In this document: one piece after another, positions 5,355-5,970 of the stretch
How the letters are laid out: every line of letters starts with the position of its first letter
How positions within the stretch are numbered: position 1 is the stretch's first letter
NCBI GenBank assembly: GCA_021732805.1
Contig: JAKFUJ010000215.1
Span: 1-5,970, forward strand
DNA: 5,970 nucleotides
Reading direction: 5' to 3'
From: Betaproteobacteria bacterium
GTDB taxonomy: Bacteria; Pseudomonadota; Gammaproteobacteria; Burkholderiales; SG8-41
Notes under the pieces: model-generated
Databases searched by the model: none
Told to the model about the DNA's origin: nothing
Seen by the model: only the letters and a program-made list of their open reading frames with translations
Position numbers and translations under genes: made by a program

Positions 5355-5970
5355 TCAGGCTGCTTTTACTGCCCGTGCCGCAGCTTTTTCGCCGATCAGA
5401 TAGTTCATCGCCGCATCGACACCGCCCTTTTTGTGCGGCACGCTTGCGAGTTCCAGGCCCATTTCAACGCCGGCTAGTGTGCCCATCAGCGTGAGGTCGT
5501 TGAAATCCCCGAGGTGGCCGATGCGGAATACCTTGTCGGCGATTTTGCCGAGGCCGCTGCCCAGCGACATGTTGAATCGTTCGAGCACGACTTTGCGAAA
5601 CGCGACTTCGCTGTGGCCGGCGGGCATCAATACTGCGGTCAGCACGCCGGAGTATTCGGCCGGGTTCTGGCACAGCACCTCAAGCCCCCAGGTATTAACC
5701 GCGCGGCGAGTCGCTTCGGCATGACGTTGGTGGCGGGCAAACACGTTATCGAGGCCTTCTTCATCGAGCAGCATCTTCAGCGCCTCGCGCAGGCCGTAGA
5801 GCAGGTTGGTGGCGGGGGTGTACGGGAAAAAACCGTTTTTGTTCGGTCCGAGCATTTCTTCCCACGCCCAGTATGAACGCGGCAACTTCGCATTTTTGTT
5901 CGCGGCGAGGGCCTTGGTCGAAACCGCATTGAACGACAATCCCGGCGGCAGCATCAGGCCTTTCTGCGAT
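5355..5970 (-). CDS. Class V aminotransferase, serine/alanine-glyoxylate aminotransferase type, C-terminal part, cut by right window edge
   Basis: The last 204 residues of a PLP-dependent aminotransferase of roughly 400 residues; the N-terminal half lies outside the window. The visible part opens with SQKGLMLPPGLSF, the family's cofactor segment, in which the Lys (codon 5961-5963) forms the Schiff base with PLP. Next comes the family motif FFPYTPATNLLYGLREAL, and near the C-terminus KVFRIGHLGDFND, whose Arg normally binds the substrate carboxylate. These enzymes use glyoxylate as amino acceptor and serine, alanine or a similar amino acid as donor, giving glycine plus a keto acid such as hydroxypyruvate or pyruvate, in the cytoplasm. 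The donor cannot be decided from this half. The frame stays open to the window edge, so the ATG at 5952-5954, inside the PLP motif, is not the real start. It lies 143 bp upstream of the Bug receptor on the same strand, so co-transcription is possible but unproven. Confidence 0.95.
   Translation of the reverse strand, partial: SQKGLMLPPGLSFNAVSTKALAANKNAKLPRSYWAWEEMLGPNKNGFFPYTPATNLLYGLREALKMLLDEEGLDNVFARHQRHAEATRRAVNTWGLEVLCQNPAEYSGVLTAVLMPAGHSEVAFRKVVLERFNMSLGSGLGKIADKVFRIGHLGDFNDLTLMGTLAGVEMGLELASVPHKKGGVDAAMNYLIGEKAAARAVKAA

Noticed and set aside
5952..5954. ATG as the start of a 199-residue protein at the right edge
   Set aside because: The frame is open upstream to the window edge and the residues just before it (SQKGL) are part of the PLP-lysine motif, so this is an internal Met of a larger gene.

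Overview
The window looks like chromosomal DNA of a moderately GC-rich proteobacterium. A betaproteobacterium (Burkholderiales-like) is my best guess, because Bug-type (TctC-like) solute receptors are massively expanded there and are often found next to TRAP transporters, CoA-ester enzymes and class V aminotransferases. This is inferred from gene content only; there is no rRNA or other marker gene.

Everything coding lies on the minus strand, so the genes read from high to low coordinates. In order of transcription: (1) the C-terminal half of a serine/alanine-glyoxylate-type class V aminotransferase (5355-5970, cut by the right edge just before its PLP lysine motif); (2) a 143-bp gap with several inverted repeats; (3) a complete Bug-family periplasmic binding protein (4246-5211); (4) a 109-bp gap; (5) a TRAP transporter solute receptor dctP (3165-4136) interrupted by an in-frame amber codon inside its signal peptide; (6) dctQ (2570-3085) and (7) dctM (1244-2524), the TRAP membrane subunits; (8) a sugar phosphate isomerase/epimerase-like TIM-barrel protein (385-1212); (9) the N-terminal part of an enoyl-CoA hydratase/isomerase (1-388, cut by the left edge), whose start overlaps the previous stop by ATGA.

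The set reads as a small catabolic cluster: periplasmic capture of an organic acid (Bug and DctP receptors), sodium-driven import (DctQM), then cytoplasmic conversion by an isomerase-like enzyme, a crotonase and perhaps a glyoxylate-consuming aminotransferase. The substrate cannot be read from the sequence.

The most notable observation is the amber codon in dctP. The rest of that frame is intact from a strong ribosome binding site to the normal stop, so this is either a very recent inactivation or a one-base sequence error. If real, a TRAP transporter is left without its own receptor directly downstream of an orphan Bug receptor. I found no CRISPR array, tRNA, rRNA, insertion sequence or prophage part, and no convincing previously undescribed system.
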